From assembly GCA_001929475.1 (NCBI GenBank), contig LXFE01000173.1:1-10760 (forward strand): a stretch of 10,760 nt of DNA, written 5' to 3'. The translations under genes and the position numbers were made by a program. The stretch comes from Neolecta irregularis DAH-3 (taxonomy: Eukaryota > Ascomycota > Neolectomycetes > Neolectales > Neolectaceae). The notes under the pieces are model-generated. The model had not been told where the DNA came from, searched no databases, and worked only from the letters and a program-made list of their open reading frames with translations. Below, one piece after another: positions 10,429 through 10,760 of this stretch. The first letter of the stretch is position 1; the number at the start of each line of letters is the position of its first letter.

Positions 10429-10760
10429 ACTGTTGATCTCACTGTTGTTGGCTTTTTCGCTTATCATATTTGTATCGCTGGGTCTGGACTGCATATCAAG
10501 TCCAAGCCAAGCATTTATTCATGTCAACTCCTGTTATAATCTATTGGTGTAGATAACCAGGTGAATTGATCCATGTTTGTCTGAGGTGTGAGCAGCGTTC
10601 CTAACCGACTGGACCAAATAGACCGACCAGACCAGGGCCTCTGGTCTTGTCGGTCTAAGTAGACCATAGACTGGTCCAGACGGTCTACACCATACTATAC
10701 ATGTAGACAATATACTCTCCTTGGGAGTTAGATAGCTTAGCTTTTGTAGTATATTTTATA
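10429..10760. other. 3' flank of the Gag-integrase gene, no coding sequence seen
   Basis: No frame of useful length is open in either direction. The last 150 bases are rich in GGTCTA/TAGACC-type motifs that build the inverted repeat listed separately. I see no polyadenylation signal that I would name with confidence and no LTR terminus. Confidence 0.5.
10605..10683. repeat. nested imperfect palindrome built from GACC/GGTC motifs
   Basis: The inner arms 10619-10635 and 10641-10657 are complementary at 16 of 17 positions around a 5-nt loop. The outer arms 10605-10616 and 10672-10683 are complementary at 11 of 12. A 14-nt stretch (10658-10671) on the right side bulges out. It contains another TAGACC copy. 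Such a structure could be a foldback element, the tip of a MITE, or a hairpin in a 3' UTR. Confidence 0.8.

Noticed and set aside
8079-10760. Complete LTR retrotransposon
   Set aside because: I found no matching direct repeats, primer-binding site or polypurine tract, and RT, RNase H and protease are missing. Only the coding remnant is supported.

Overview
The window is nuclear DNA from a eukaryote, almost certainly a fungus. The evidence is three spliced genes whose products have fungal-type homologues: the splicing helicase Prp16, the exocyst subunit Exo84 and a DUF1769 protein. There is also a fungal-style mix of transposon remnants. I cannot place it to phylum from sequence alone. The clearest lineage mark is the intron set. 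The 18 introns I could reconstruct from reading frame and family conservation are all 33 to 44 nt long. Most are 36 to 38 nt, with CTAAC/CTGAC/CTAAT-like branch sites close to the acceptor. Three of the 18 need a GC donor instead of GT.

Layout: 1-471 is 3' flank with no gene I can support. 472-3774 (minus) is a 13-exon Prp16/DHX38-type DEAH-box ATPase of 949 aa. 3775-4108 is a divergent intergenic region. 4109-5902 (plus) is a 6-exon Exo84 gene of 535 aa. 5903-6313 holds a Lys/Arg/Glu-rich open stretch of unclear status. 6314-6993 is a decayed pogo/Tigger-type DNA transposon fragment: one terminal end plus the DNA-binding half of the transposase, with no DDE domain. 7180-8078 (plus) is a 2-exon DUF1769 gene of 286 aa. 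8075-8317 (minus) is a possible small 2-exon gene whose stop codon overlaps the DUF1769 stop.

8395-10428 (plus) is one uninterrupted, intronless 677-codon frame built from Ty3/gypsy parts in an unusual order: Gag-like region, CCHC zinc knuckle, Pro-rich linker, HHCC domain, integrase core. It has no protease, reverse transcriptase or RNase H. The integrase core keeps an exact D-35-E pair, but valine stands where the first catalytic Asp is expected. It is either a non-autonomous element product or a domesticated Gag-integrase gene, and it is the most interesting item here. 10429-10760 has no gene but contains a strong nested inverted repeat at 10605-10683.

The host genes are housekeeping: pre-mRNA splicing, secretion, and one of unknown function. 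They do not form a pathway, although the divergent Prp16/Exo84 pair could share a promoter region. I see no operon, CRISPR array, rRNA or tRNA.
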